A stretch of 40,943 nucleotides of DNA, taken from contig MVBO01000132.1 in NCBI GenBank assembly GCA_002261195.1, positions 1 to 40,943 of the forward strand, given 5' to 3'. Numbering within the stretch: position 1 is the stretch's first letter; every line of letters starts with the position of its first letter. This DNA is from Bifiguratus adelaidae (taxonomy: Eukaryota; Mucoromycota; Endogonomycetes; Endogonales). Positions 9,630-20,654 of the stretch are shown in pieces. Below the pieces are notes generated by a model. That model made no database searches. It had not been told where the DNA came from and saw only the letters and a program-made list of their open reading frames with translations. The position numbers and the translations under genes are program-made.

Positions 9630-11441
9630 ATGTTTGCGCGACCTAACCCATACGAGGATATAGTAGGTATGTATACTGTCCAGCCGGTCAATGGGCTGCA
9701 TGAGCCAAGCATTGCGCCTAGCTTGGCATCCGGAAAGTCATCGTCTTGGCCACTGGTCACTGACAAGTATCGTTTCCTCCCTAAATAGAGAAGGCTACAA
9801 ATGAAAACCTGACCTCCGAAAACTGGGAGCTGATCCTCAATATATGTGAGAAAGTGCAGAGAGGCCCTCCAGATGCGTAAGTGGTACCGGATGTATCACG
9901 AGATGGATATTCATGATTGCATTTTTGACAGGGCCCGAGATGTTATTGCCGCTATTCAAAAGCGTCTCACTAGTCGAAATGCCAATGTCCAGCTCTACTC
10001 TTTGGCTGTAAGCAATCGCTTTTGCCACCGACAGCGGTTTCTGACTAGCCTATTTAGCTCACGGACGCTTTGATCAAGAACTGCGACACAACGGTGGCAA
10101 GAGAGGTCTCGGGGAGGTCATTCACTAACACCTTGGCAAAGATTGCTACAGACAAGGTATGGCTCGCAGAAATATTTTTGAGCTCTCCTAACCCGCAAGT
10201 GCAGACGGTACATGAGAGTGTGCGAAGAAGAGATCTAGAGCTGATACAGCAATGGACATTTGACTTTACGCAAGATCCATCACTGGGTATCATGGGCGAG
10301 ATGATGGATCAGTTGCAAAAGCAAGGTAAGTCAGCATCTGACATGATAAACTGATTGCTCACCAACCTCGCCCAGGCGTGGTTTTCCCTTCACCGCAGAA
10401 ACCAAAGAAGGAGGCTACACAGGTACGAAATTACCTTTGCTTGCCTGGACAGAGCTAAATGTATAATTTTAGTCGGAACTGGAACGACAGAAAGAAGAGG
10501 AAGAGTTACAGCTCGCATTAGCGTTGTCTCTCTCCGAGAGCGAGTCTCGGCCGTCCTACAAGGCAGGTCACATTGGCTCAACATGCATCGATAATAGTTC
10601 TTACTTCTTTCTGCAGGCGACAACCTCCACACCCTCTGCTACTCAACAACAGGTAAGATCTTGGTCATCATGCCACGATGCAAGTTCCCCTGAATTGGTT
10701 TGCGTAGAAGGCCACCGGGACAACCAAGGAAGCCCCAAGAGAAATAAAGTCATCCCGAGTGCGGTGCTTGTACGACTTTACGCCAACAGAACCAGGAGAA
10801 ATGGAATTCAAGCGTGGTGATATCATCAAAGTCATCGAAAGCGTTTACCGAGATTGGTGGAAGGGCGAATTGAATGGAACAGTCGGCATTTTCCCAGTCA
10901 ATTACGTTGAGCCTATTCCTGATCCTTCGCCTGAAGAAATGGCCAAAGAGGTTCAAATGGAAGCAGACGTGATGGCTGAGGTAGCGAGTATCGACAAACT
11001 CTTGGACCTGCTGCGGACTATGGACCCAAGGCGAGAAAATTTTGCAGAGAATGAGCAGCTTCAGGATCTATACAATCGAGCCATATCGATGCGTCCCAAA
11101 TTGGTCAAGTTGATTGAAAAGTACAGTCAAAAGAAGAGTAAGTGGTTCATGCGGAGTCCGATGGGTGTAGCTCACTGCGCCATAGACGACCTGATTGACA
11201 TCAATGAAAAGTTCATGCGAGCACGTTCGACATACGACAAGCTTCTCGAATCATCGGTTGCACGATATAGCGCACCAGGGCCGTCGGATCGTAAGTGGTC
11301 AACGGACATTCGTCGATAACCTGGCTTACTGTCCTTTCAGAATATGGATATCCAGCTCATGATACGCAGCGACCGCCTCCGGACTATGGCTATGGTCACG
11401 CTCAACCATATTCTTCCAACCTGCCACCTTATTATACCTAG
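9630..11441 (+). CDS. HSE1: ESCRT-0 subunit HSE1 (STAM homologue)
   Basis: Eleven exons (9630-9666, 9789-9876, 9932-10007, 10058-10156, 10205-10325, 10376-10422, 10473-10562, 10617-10652, 10708-11137, 11186-11290, 11341-11441) give 409 residues with consistent phases. The N-terminal VHS domain (EKATNENLTSENWELILNIC onward, to about residue 140) binds ubiquitin. A ubiquitin-interacting motif lies at about 164-180 (EEEELQLALALSLSE). An SH3 domain lies at about 216-272 (CLYDFTPTEPGEMEFKRGD, DWWKGELNGTVGIFPVNYVE). A helical GAT-like core follows, then a Pro/Tyr-rich tail. With Vps27, HSE1 sorts ubiquitinated membrane proteins into multivesicular bodies. Exon 7 appears to end at a GC donor (AAG|GCAGGT). 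That 54-nt intron is also open in frame, so retention would insert 18 residues. Confidence 0.95.
10563..10616 (+). other. Probable GC-AG intron in HSE1
   Basis: This 54-nt segment starts GCAGGTCACA and ends TTTCTGCAG, lying between the UIM exon and a small 36-nt exon. Its length is a multiple of three and it has no stop in frame, so splicing or retention both keep the SH3 frame. Splicing is favoured by the acceptor, the size and the donor shared with VPS34. Confidence 0.6.
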
Positions 11442-11570
11442 GACTTGGACGTTGTCTAGATAACCAGAGTTGTGAGTTATAAAGGGCTATTGGTACGATG
11501 GAGTATAAGATAAATATATTCGCTATTTTGCGCGCAAGATGCAAATCATATCGCTTTGTGTCCATTCTCA

Positions 11571-14400
11571 TTAAATGCAAGTAATCGCAATCGGCCCGTA
11601 GGCATCCTCTTGTCCAACTCTGAGCATGCCTTTAGTAGACAAAGCTACAATTGATTAGTCGTTGCACTTGTGCTCAAAAAACTCACATAAAACATAGTAA
11701 AATCCCTGCGCAACAGCGACCCGAGAGCGGGATGCTTTTGTAGGGAATAGGTCGTCAAACGTAATCGGCGCGGTTTTCTCCGCGTCAACAACTCGAATGT
11801 ATCTACGCTTGAGTCAGTCACCGTTTGCCTCAATGGACATTGTCACATACTCTAGAAAATTGGAGGAATCGCCTCCCAATCCCGTCCCTCCCTTTGAGCC
11901 AGCACCATAGGAAGCCAATGTATCTAAAGAATTAGACAGATGCAATTATCCAATCGGTACACTCACTGTATTCCAATGGTTGAGACGCAGGTATTTGCAG
12001 ATCAAAGTCTCGTGCTTGAATTCCCGATGTTGGAGAAGCTGAACTCAGTTGCCTCGCTCTATAAACATGAAAATTAACACTAGCTGATTCCATGCCTGTA
12101 TCCTGACCTTCTTGAAAGCCGATTAAGAATATCAGAGTCGTCTCTGCTGATATTCGAGCCCGTCTCTGGTAAATGTCGTTGGTAAGCATTCACCCCTAAA
12201 TAGATGGATAAGACTTGCCAAGATCAGACTGTGTACGCGAATGGCTATCGCGTGAGCTGGACATGACCTGATTCCAGATAAAGCCAGCGGACCGCACTTG
12301 GTTCAATTGGCTTTCACTTATGTTGCGAAATCTCTCTGGATCGGCGATAGCATCCAGTAAATTCTGCGCGGCCGATGTTACTCTCAGTAAATGAGTCGAT
12401 ATTACATACCTCGTCGTCGGCCCCTTCGTAGTCTTGTTGTAGGCGGGACAGGTAGTCGCCATCATATGCACGCCGGTTTTCTGGGGTGTGAAACCCGCCA
12501 TAGTAGTCAATGGCGAAATTCGGATCTTGGTTCTCATCGAGTTCAGCTTCCGCCAATCGACGGCGTTTCTTGTCTGATGAAAGTAAGCATCCTTCTGCGT
12601 GAAGTGAAAATATAAAGATACCTCTTTGGTCTAGCGAACCAATCACATCTGATTTCCACATCGAAATCATGTCTTGTACAAAAACTGTCGAACAATAGTC
12701 AGCCGAGTACTAGCTACTCGAGGTGAGCAAATTGCTTACATGCAGTTCCTGGTCTGGTCATTAACAGCATCGCGCGTTGTCTCGCTGCCCGTGTCAGCTT
12801 CTGGGAAAGCGTATGAGACCCCTTTTTGCTGATGGTTTACGGCTTACCCTCTCAACTTCGGCCGAAAGTTCCTTTTCGACCAATGCAATCGCAAACGCAG
12901 CACCTTCTCGCAGTTCCTCTGCTGTCAGCTCTGTGCGTTCGTCGAGGACAGTCAAATGCCTAAACCTCTTGGGTCTTCGAGGAGGAGACATTTGCCGCGC
13001 ATAATTGGCGTCAAACAAATTGGGAGTCTCGAATGCCATGGAAGGCAACGAGGGATCATTCAAATGATCAACATCCTAGATCAAAGCATTAAAGTCTCAG
13101 CATGCTCCACAAATTGGCAGCTTACCATCACTTGCTGGTCTTCGTATAATCCACCCAGATTGCTCGCAGGATGCTCGGAAAGATCAAAGATGGGACGTCT
13201 ATCGGCACTCGTCGTGCCATGATGAGCCGCTACCTCACGTAGATTGCCTTCATCATCAAAGAAAATAGTGGGTCTATCAACGTGTTAACGCAGCAGCTTT
13301 GGTACGCCAATGGCCCTTACTCTGCATCTGCTCCTGCGGTCAAAACATCTTCGCCTCCATCTATATCAAACAGATCCATCTGGCGAGATTTATCGGAATC
13401 GCGTTCGCCGAGAAGTGATACCGATCTATCCAACCCATTGACCCCTTGCAGGAATTCTCCACTCATAGAGTTTACCATTGGATCAAACAAAGGCAACGAT
13501 CGGTCTGACATATCTAATGGAATTGTGAGCTGAATTGTCATGGATAGAGCCGCTCCATACTCACTGCTGGTCTCAGTAATGGCAGAGCGATTAAGTGAGG
13601 TGCCGTCCCAGCCGAAATCAAATTGTGCCTAGACGCAGCTTAGCTGTGCCTCCAAAGTAACAAGCTTACCGGCGGGAGTTCAGTGTATTCGGCTGTAGCC
13701 TTGCGTGCGAGCTCGATTGCAAAGGCGAAATCAACATCATCGCGCAAAGTAATTGCCTCTGGTCTACGCGATATCATCCTGTTTGAGAACTCTTTGATCC
13801 TCTCCTTAAGCGACTCACCTCGCCTCCTCTATGGCCATGTTGACATCTGCAGCTTCCAAGCTTGCAATATCTTTCTTCAGCTTGATCCACGCATTGTTAA
13901 CGTCAGCTAAGAGATATGGATAAATGGTTAATTCTTGTCTTTTGGCCACAAAAAGCAGCTTACAATAGTAAAACTGGTATTGTTGGTTGTAAACACGGAC
14001 GACACCAAACAACAAGTTGGATGCCAGTCTCAAGGCGAATGGTTCTGGAGGCGACGCGATGAGGTGACTTGATGTAGACAAGTGACACGTTAAAACGAGT
14101 GCATATAGGGACAACCAACATACCAAGCTTGATCCACATTGACGCTATTCACGTCCTTCCGAGACAGTCGCTTGAGGGAAGATCGGGAACCTAGCGTAGC
14201 TGCGAGCCTAGAATGGCAACGTAAGTCTCGGATGGATGTATACCGCGGATATATGCGTTTGCCAGCTTAGCCTAACTCCATCCAGAGTATAAGGGCAGTG
14301 GCTTACAGCGTAAAGGAGATCCTACTCAGATCACCAGTACTCACCATATCACACCGAACCCACCCTTCTTTGTCGTCAGTAGATCCTTGGAGTAAAACAT
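11571..14400 (-). CDS. REC8: Meiotic cohesin kleisin REC8
   Basis: Seventeen exons (14345-14400, 14124-14207, 13964-14067, 13819-13906, 13670-13778, 13321-13628, 13126-13273, 12848-13075, 12740-12800, 12622-12684, 12410-12573, 12237-12363, 12108-12195, 11967-12058, 11851-11923, 11687-11802, 11571-11644) give 660 residues. The N-terminus MFYSKDLLTTKKGGFGVIW, then LAATLGSRSSLKRLSRKDV and PPEPFALRLASNLLFGVVRV, fits the Rad21/Rec8 N-domain. It resembles fission-yeast Rec8 more than mitotic Rad21 by recall. The C-terminal winged helix is recognisable (SSNFLEYIRVVDAEKTAPIT, DDLFPTKASRSRVAVAQGFY, VGQEDAYGPIAI). Rec8 closes the SMC1-SMC3 ring in meiosis and is cut by separase; I could not place the cleavage sites. 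The boundary between exons 12 and 13 is the least certain. The gene is convergent with HSE1, 129 nt apart. Confidence 0.94.
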
Positions 14401-14770
14401 CCGCTACTTCTGACTATGGCAAGAGGAACAAGAGATGAAACAATGACGATTCTCGATTATATGCCATTGTGATGAGATCATTCCATTGCTGATGGACAAA
14501 TGGACAGTGAATGCCGATTGAAAAGCATATGCAGTGTACGATTACTCTCCTATCTGAGTATTGGCCATGATCAGCAATCTATTCTTTGTCCTTCGGTGTG
14601 TTCATTGGGACAAGGTTGTAAAGGTGCAATGTCGTTTTAGATGCACTTTGTAGATGAGTGATTAATGTAGTGAGATCGTCCGAAGTGCCAATTAGCTACC
14701 TGTCGCTTACAGAAAGCTCGGCGCTATCATTCTGCAGTGTAGATTAGGGAGAGTTACCCTGGGCAATCGG
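14401..14770. other. Gap upstream of REC8, no gene seen
   Basis: These 370 nt separate the REC8 start codon from the end of the possible gene on the same strand. I see no credible reading frame, tRNA or strong regulatory motif. It presumably holds the REC8 promoter. Confidence 0.5.
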
Positions 14771-15782
14771 TTAAAAAGGTCTTCTTGACGCAGTCTCAAG
14801 CATAAACAGTTGCTTGCGCCAACGTAGACGTGGCCGTAGATCGACAACGTTTTTGTCATACCGAAGGGCCGAATCAATTAAACTGACACTTTCTGATGGC
14901 ACATTGAAGTCCATCCACTCTTCAAGTCTAATCGATGCGTATGTTTGCATGCAGGCCCATATCGCGCGTTTGATCAAATCCACAGGCGTTCTTTTGACCG
15001 GTTAGTCTCACCTGAGCATTGGTGCAGGTCCCCAGCAAGTTACCCAACATACTTGACAAACTCCTCGGCAATAGCGCGTAATACGACGGTGCGAGGTTGC
15101 TTAGGTACCCAAACGCATAAAACCTAGGGCTGACCTCCACAGTTGAGGTTTTTATCACATTCAAGTTCTTGAGAGTGCCACCGCACATCCCTCAAGGGGC
15201 ACAGGACTTCATCTTAACTACGCAGTTGATATACGTCGGCGCATCGTAAAGCCTTGATGGGCTGTCCAAGGAAGCTTTTAAATTGTCCTATGAAATAGTC
15301 TGCTCTCAGAATCGCTTGCTCAATAGCGATTCCGTAGACGACAAGGTTCAATCCGTAGGCGAACAGCAGCTTACCAAAAATCGACCATACGAGAAGCGGT
15401 ATCCGAGACTCTCGTGTAATGTAGGCGAGTTAACCGTCGAGATATTCTAAACCGCCGAAATATTTTCTAGGTGACGTAAGAGAGTATAGCGCAGCAGAAG
15501 TTAATCATGAGGTTCTAAGGCCCCCTTGACACGCAAAACTCTGCAATTGGGATCAGGGATACGCCAACTTAGCATCGCTTGATAAGTATTTAAGTCATGT
15601 CGTAGCAACATCCTTTGTGTAAAAGCATCCTGGACCTCAGTGAAGATTGTCAAAGCTATCTGTTCAATGTGAGGCAAGGTGAATTTTGCTTGCAGCGTTC
15701 GACAATACCGATGTACGTCTTTATGCCGTGGAACATATCCTCGCCAATTTCTTTCACATTTTAGAATCTTTCTGCCAGCCAT
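14771..15782 (-). CDS. Possible unrecognised four-exon gene
   Basis: I do not recognise this protein. A frame-consistent model uses 15533-15782, 15235-15410, 15044-15123 and 14771-14990 and gives 241 residues. The last intron (14991-15043, 53 nt) is convincing, with GTAACT donor, CTAAC branch site and AAG acceptor. It joins RTVVLRAIAEEFVKYVG to TPVDLIKRAIWACMQTYAS. The first two introns (122 and 111 nt) have weaker donors (GTGTCA, GTATAT) and are doubtful. The first exon starts MAGRKILKCERNWRGYVPR and contains LPHIEQIALTIFTEVQDAFT; the second has EQAILRADYFIGQFKSFLGQ. The sequence looks helical, without signal peptide, and a cyclin-like fold is only a guess. It could equally be a decayed gene. 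Confidence 0.33.
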
Positions 15783-15964
15783 CCTGATTTTGAGCGACGA
15801 CTCACAAGTTACTCAACTGTAGAAGGTATGCAACGTGACAGAGTGTCCAATGCAAGAGCAAAAGTTTTCTGCGCAGCAAGCGCGCGTCAAAGGACTAAAG
15901 CGTTTGTCCATCTTTCCTTTAAGGGAAATTTCTCCCTCACCGCGGTTTCGGTGTTCTTTCAAAC

Positions 15965-17448
15965 ATGCAGCACACTCATCTCACTCATCTCACACTACTC
16001 ACCTCGAAGCTCTTTGACCCTGTCGAGCTTAAGGTCCTAGAGAACAAGGCTATAGTGGTGGATACGGAAACAGGGTTTATCGTCGATGTCAAGAGCGCTG
16101 ACGGAACAGAGCAAGGCAGCGATATCATTGACTTGCGGGGAGCGTTTGTCATTCCGGGACTCGGTAAGTCGGTCTTTTCAGCCTCCGACAAAAGACTCAC
16201 ACGTCAACAGTGGATGCTCATACACACATCTTCTTGCATCCCTATACGGAGGCACCGTGGACTGAGCAGGTTACCGTTGAATCATTAACCGAAAGGATTG
16301 CGCGTGCGACAGTGCACGCCAGAGACACGCTCGCCAGTGGATACACCACCATACGGGATCTCGGCACAGGTAAGCTCGACTGTTGGATTTCGCGGATTCT
16401 CATGGCCATGTAGAGGGAGCCTTTGATTGCGATATTGAACTACGGGATGCCATCAATAAGGGAGTCATTGTCGGTCCCCGCATTTTCGCCGCCAGTCGTG
16501 CCATTGCGTCAACAGGTACGTGTGCCCTTGTACGAACAAACCATCTCAAACCCTTATTGCAGGCGGTTATCAACCAAAGACCACCGCCAGTCTCAATGGT
16601 GTCAGCTTTCCACACGGAGCTGAAATCGCCGATGGCGAAGATGAGGTTCGAAAAGTGGTCAGGCGACAACTGGGTAGGTGGTGCGTGCCAGCTTTTCTGA
16701 CAAAAATCTCATCCATGTTTAAGGCGCAGGAGCCGATGTGATCAAACTGTACGCAGATTACCCCCGGAGGACAACCCTACGGCCACCTGTGTCTTCCCAA
16801 CTAGCGACGGAATCGTATCCGCTATTTCAGCCAAACGAACTCAGAGCTGCCGTAGAGGAAGCAGGTCTGGTGAGGACTAAGGTCGCTATCCATGCCAAAG
16901 GACCTAAAGCCGTTCAATGGGGTATCCAAGCCGGGGTGCACTCGGTGGAGCACGGCAATGATCTTACCCGGAGGGAGCTACAGATGATGAAAAAGGCAAA
17001 CGTCGTGTTCGTTCCCACTCTGGCGGTCTACGAAGCCTCTTACCGCCATACGCCATCAAAAGCAGGTGACTGGCAAAAGACCGTAAGCGTATTCCAGATG
17101 GCCCTAGAGGAGGGGGTAACCCTAGCCGCGGGTGGTGACACGGGAACCTTCCGGCATGGAGATAACGTGCGGGAAGTAGAATTGATGATCGAGTACGGCA
17201 TGGACATCCTAAAGGCACTGTCTTGTGCAACCTGGGAGGGTTACCGGCTATTGCGACCCATCTCGCCTGATGACATGCACGACTCTGCACCGACCGACCA
17301 TGCTGGTTTTGGTCGAATAGCTCCTGGTTTCCTGGCCGACATTGTGGCACTGGGAGATGATCCGAGGAACGGCCTGGAATACTTGCGTAATGTCAAGTTC
17401 GTCATGAAAGGGGGGAAAGTGTTCAAGCACGAGCAGCTTATAAGGTAG
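15965..17448 (+). CDS. Metal-dependent amidohydrolase, imidazolonepropionase-like
   Basis: Five exons (15965-16163, 16211-16369, 16414-16515, 16563-16673, 16724-17448) give 431 residues. The TIM-barrel metal ligands of the amidohydrolase superfamily are all visible. These are HTH at residues 70-72 (VDAHTHIFLHP), the lysine that is usually carboxylated at 198 (GADVIKLYAD), H247 (VAIHAKG), H267 (GVHSVEHGND) and D329 (LAAGGDTGTFRHGDN). The C-terminus returns to the barrel-flanking beta-sandwich (GFGRIAPGFLADIVALGDDP). Relatives include prolidase-like and imidazolonepropionase-like hydrolases acting on cyclic amides or aryl dipeptides, and the substrate cannot be read from sequence. There is no signal peptide, so it is probably cytosolic. 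Introns are about 45-50 nt. No catabolic partner gene lies nearby. Confidence 0.92.
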
Positions 17449-19254
17449 TGGCTTTCTCTCATACGCCATTCTGTAATCCGAGGACACAGAAGCATGACGC
17501 TCTTGACCCGTTTCCATGTGAATGATTTCCAGATATAAAACCAAATATGCGCACGATAACCACAAATGGGAGGGCAAGGTCATCTGCACGTAACGATTCG
17601 CAGGGGCGCCGTTCCCCCCCCTCGCTTTTTCCTTATTGATGGACATGCCCGAAGGTACCACAAGGATTTGCTGGGTCCATTTTGACAAAAAACTCGCATC
17701 GATTGGTGCCGATCTCGAGCGACAGCGGTTTATTGAGATCGAGAAGCGGCGATGGAATATGAAATTGAAATGTAAATTGAATGTGTAAAATGTTGGAGAG
17801 TGTAGCTGAGTGATCTGGGACCGTTTTCATCATGGATCCTGGACACGCGACTGGAGTCACCACCGTTCTCTTCCAGCTTTTCCGTAGTTCTCTTTCAGTG
17901 GCTCTCGGACGAGAATGGCAAAATGGCAAAGCGCCATCGGCGCAAAACTATAAAGAGCGAGAGGTTTCGCGTACATTTCATATCGGAGATTGGAACCAAT
18001 CTGTTCTGTCTCCATGCATATCAAAGCGTTAGAAGCCAGTCAAAACCGGTAGGTCACATCGGCTGTGAATCATAGCCTCTGGATTTGGTTTGGTCCTACA
18101 TGTTGCGCAACCTAGCGTGATCAAGGTTGGGGACACAATCATTCAATGACTCAGGGAAGCGCGATGTGAACGCCTGCCCACCCACTGGTAGATGAACTGG
18201 ACTGTTCCTTATCACGGTCTTTACATTACCTTCATATGGTCCGGCAAGTTGGAAGAACCCCCGTGCGCGCTTCAGGGTCGACAAATGATGCACATTAATT
18301 TCTGGCCTATCCCTCTGCGAGAATGGGATTCCTTCCACGTACAACCCGGAACCAAGTTTTTGCACCTATTCAGGGGCCAGGCATCAGTTTGTGATACGAT
18401 CATGTAGAGTGAGCAAGAGAGAGCGCATCATCCAACTCGTCGGGTTGTGTATCTCTCACATCCCTGTAGCGCAAAGCCGTTTGAGCCGGACCACCCTTTA
18501 TTATAGGCGAAATGTGCTATATCGAGGCGAGAGCATAAGGTCAAATCTTGTATTTTCGAGCTTTTCATCCTTGCGGCCAACCACCAAATTTGTCCTGTGA
18601 GCGGAGGGTTGCCATCACCGGAAGTGTACGACGGCAAGGGGCCCGTTCGCAGATCTACTTCCATCTCTTATATCAATCGGGCAGCAAACGCAGTTTAGTC
18701 TTTTTATTCCTGTTCGTGTGTTATCCCTATTTCCCTCGGGTCATTTTAAGGGCTTGAGCCTTAAAGTATTGACTCGAAGGCCCAGGCTTCCCGGCACGCC
18801 TTATTTCTTTCCTACATTCTGCGTTTGGGCCCGCTTGTATTTGTTTTTCTCTTGTCCTGGTTCCAGCTGTTCGTCATCCCTCCCGTTTTTACGCGTCTCG
18901 TATTGGTTGTGTTTATGGTTCGCGAGTAAGCCGGCGTGATATCCTTTGCAAGTTGGAACTCGGTTATTCTTGTATATATTTTTACAGCATTTGTCCATGC
19001 TTGAACCGGTAGGTTGTCGAGATTGAGATGCATGCCGATGTCTCGATGAAGGTTCGGTTCGTTTTGAAAACAAGAGGGCTGACATTGCCGCTTTATTGCA
19101 GCCACTATTGCCACCAAACATAGATCATCTTGCCTCTCAAATACGGTCTCACTATTTCCTGACATCTGCCCCGCAATCTTCGTTACAGTCACCCATCCCA
19201 ATCAAGAAAGTCGCAGCAGCCGGCGGCGATACATTGCCAGTCGGCCGCGCATCC
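17449..19254. other. 1.8-kb stretch without a clear gene, leader region of the zinc-finger gene
   Basis: No conserved gene is visible. TATA-like sequences occur at 17949-17955 (TATAAAG) and 18973-18980 (TATATATT, 275 nt before the next ATG). The part after about 18700 is pyrimidine-rich on the + strand, as in fungal 5' leaders. Short open frames exist on both strands (for example 17639-17788 + and 18096-18365 -) but I cannot link them into a supported gene. Confidence 0.5.
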
Positions 19255-20379
19255 ATGTCATATCAAGAGAACACTTATACGCATCGCAAATCTCGCGTTC
19301 TATCCAGTGATACATCGCCTCCAGCCATGATTGTGTCTGCGCCGCATCCCAATTATGCTCCTCATGCTTCATTCCCGAGTGATCGCTTTGGAAACCCGAC
19401 TATGCCTACTGCATCCTTCCCTATAGGGATGGTTGGCGGCATGAGCCAAGACTCCTCCACATTTGGTCATACTTCCAATCCTGCCTTGTACCGGCAGCAG
19501 CAAGCAATAGCACAACCCATGCCACAGCCCAATCCATCATCAGCTCACTATCCAATGTATGCAAGTCATCCTTCATTGGGTGTAGCGATGCAACCAAGGA
19601 TACAGCAAATGCCATTTCTACCCTACGATACCCAGCGCACTCCAACCACGTTCACTTCCACCAGGATGTCTCAAGACCTTGCGCGAGATCACTGGAAACT
19701 TCAGCGATCTGCCAGCATGCCAGACGATACCTCTCAGCATCCCAGAAACTTTTATCAGACTCAACCATTCATATCTGGACAGATACCCAAAAGTGACTTA
19801 ATCGACGAACGTCCAGCATCTACGTTGCGGGGTCGAAGGGTATCTGCACCACAGGGACCTATAGGCTCACACACAAACATGCCTTCGGGCATGCAAAACT
19901 TGTCCTTCTTTCCAGACGCACCTCTGGCTTACCATGAACCCACCACCATGATGACCCCATTTCCGGATATACGAGACCAAATGAGCGACTCACTTGATAG
20001 AAGCGCAGTTACTTCGCCTGATAGAGATGCCAGCGAGCCGTCTCCGGCGCCTTCCAGCATGTCTCATCATCGTTCCTGCATGCCTGCACAACAAATGATG
20101 TCAACATTTAGCGCCAAATATGTCCCAGCCACGCCTAAACGATACAAATGTGGTGTTTGTAGCAAAAGATTCACGCGTCCCAGCTCCCTTAGAACACATA
20201 CGTTCAGCCATACCGGAGAGGTAAGTTGATTTTTCAACACATCGCTCTCGCATCACACCCTCTCACTGTGGCGTATTTAGAAACCCTTTGTGTGTGACGA
20301 ACCCGGATGCGGAAGGACATTCTCCGTTCGCTCAAACCTTCGGAGACATAGCAAAACACATGAATTGAACCCACCGTAA
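19255..20379 (+). CDS. C2H2 zinc-finger transcription factor
   Basis: Two exons (19255-20220, 20281-20379) give 354 residues. Two adjacent C2H2 fingers sit at the very C-terminus. They are YKCGVCSKRFTRPSSLRTH, which ends HTFSH, and, after the linker TGEKPF, VCDEPGCGRTFSVRSNLRRH, which ends HSKTH. The intron falls exactly in the TGE|KPF linker. The preceding 300 residues are rich in Pro, Ser, Gln, Met and His and are probably disordered activation or regulatory sequence. RSASMP at residues 151-156 matches the 14-3-3 mode-1 pattern, and GRRVSAP resembles a PKA site, suggesting phosphorylation control. Fungal relatives with the FTRPSSL..H / GCGR.FSV.SNLRRH fingers regulate stress or development, but I cannot assign an orthologue. 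The leader is unusually long for this window. Confidence 0.92.
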
Positions 20380-20654
20380 CCTACGCGTTTGATCTATAAC
20401 ACATGTTTTGACATTGGGCGTATGCAAGTGTTGCCTGTTAACGCGTCTTCATCACGTGTAACGTCTCTTGCACATCGCGTTGTCTATATTTGTAACATCC
20501 GCGAAACAAAGGGCTTTCACCCTGTCGATAAACGCCAACGGTAGAGACGCGTGAGGCCTGGACTGCTCTCAACCGGCTTGTGTCTGTCTCATCCACCTAT
20601 TTGGTGCTTTTCGCGTCCAGTGACACCCCCGTCCCAAAGCAGGTAACACGCGAC
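20380..20654 (+). promoter_or_regulatory. CENP-C promoter with three ACGCGT boxes and one CACGTG
   Basis: The 275-nt gap before CENP-C contains ACGCGT at 20383-20388, 20441-20446 and 20547-20552, and CACGTG at 20453-20458. About 0.07 ACGCGT hexamers would be expected by chance in this length of balanced-composition DNA. ACGCGT is the MBF/DSC1 (MCB) element of G1/S genes in yeasts, so cell-cycle-timed expression of the kinetochore gene is inferred. Confidence 0.65.

Noticed and set aside
18096-18365. Protein-like open frame on the - strand in the 1.8-kb gap
   Set aside because: No ATG context, no neighbouring exon that joins in phase, no family recognised; mentioned only as part of the gap.
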